Part shown: piece by piece, positions 63,928 to 64,000 of the stretch
Layout: each line of letters starts with the position of its first letter
How positions within the stretch are numbered: position 1 is the first letter of the stretch
Assembly (NCBI RefSeq): GCF_009720865.1
Contig: NZ_WNLA01000003.1
Coordinates: 310,001 to 374,000, forward strand
DNA: 64,000 nt
Direction of reading: 5' to 3'
Origin: Pseudoduganella ginsengisoli
GTDB taxonomy: Bacteria > Pseudomonadota > Gammaproteobacteria > Burkholderiales > Burkholderiaceae_D
Translations under genes and position numbers: made by a program
The notes under the pieces: generated by a model
The model's database searches: none
What the model was told of the DNA's origin: nothing
The model's input: the letters and a program-made list of their open reading frames with translations, nothing else

Positions 63928-64000
63928 TTAAACGGAATTCACAGCCTGGATTGCACTGTCTATATCCGCATACACCACCTCAGTAGTTAAACGGGTGGGG

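Noticed and set aside
1..64000. tRNA, rRNA or CRISPR array
   Set aside because: No cloverleaf, rRNA signature or regularly spaced repeats were recognised by eye in any intergenic region; a covariance-model search would be decisive.

Overview
The window looks like the chromosome of a high-GC betaproteobacterium of the Burkholderiales, most likely Oxalobacteraceae (Janthinobacterium/Massilia/Duganella type). This rests on the gene orders rplM-rpsI / argC / erpA / anmK and lysM-dprA-smg-topB opposite def-fmt, on codon usage so GC-rich at third positions that huge antisense open frames appear, and on the protein families present. No rRNA, tRNA or CRISPR array was recognised.

Layout. 1-4.2 kb: housekeeping genes (anmK, erpA, a small membrane protein, argC, rpsI, rplM). 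4.2-17.2 kb: a minus-strand type VI secretion block, in transcription order tssE-tssF-tssG, a broken Tle4-like phospholipase effector with its intact Tli4-like immunity gene, vgrG, a second intact Tle4/Tli4 pair, and a PAAR tip protein. The sheath, ATPase and membrane-complex genes are absent. 17.3-23 kb: NHL-repeat protein, chemoreceptor, OsmC protein, coq7 and an unknown gene. 23-29.7 kb: two ABC exporter modules, the second with a permease fused to an M1 aminopeptidase. 29.8-31.2 kb: an AT-rich two-gene islet (GT51 peptidoglycan glycosyltransferase-like protein overlapping a nucleotidyltransferase). 31.2-36 kb: second chemoreceptor, LysR regulator and three uncharacterised proteins.

36.1-45 kb: a signalling/metabolic cluster with a beta-propeller histidine kinase, alpha/beta hydrolase, isochorismatase-like hydrolase, XapX protein, amidohydrolase, NarL-type response regulator, DoxX and YoaK proteins. 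An 18-bp palindrome and a 16/18 match to it lie upstream of the regulator/doxX pair and of the hydrolase operon, and are probably the operators of this two-component system. 45.2-55.4 kb: a pullulanase lipoprotein and, convergent with it, a TonB-dependent receptor. Between them sits an accessory segment flanked by a 606-bp direct repeat of the receptor 3' end; it carries a truncated IS3-family transposase, a diverged receptor fragment and an AT-rich orphan gene for an HD-domain/Hsp90-like ATPase. 55.6-64 kb: housekeeping genes topB, smg, dprA and a LysM protein, then def, a 107-bp palindromic repeat, fmt and a LysR regulator.

The parts most likely to be new biology are the GT51/nucleotidyltransferase pair (29.8-31.2 kb) and the HD/Hsp90-like ATPase (50.35-52.94 kb). 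Both are AT-rich insertions in a GC-rich backbone and have the look of defence or conflict genes, but that role is inference. The T6SS block shows effector decay with immunity retention.
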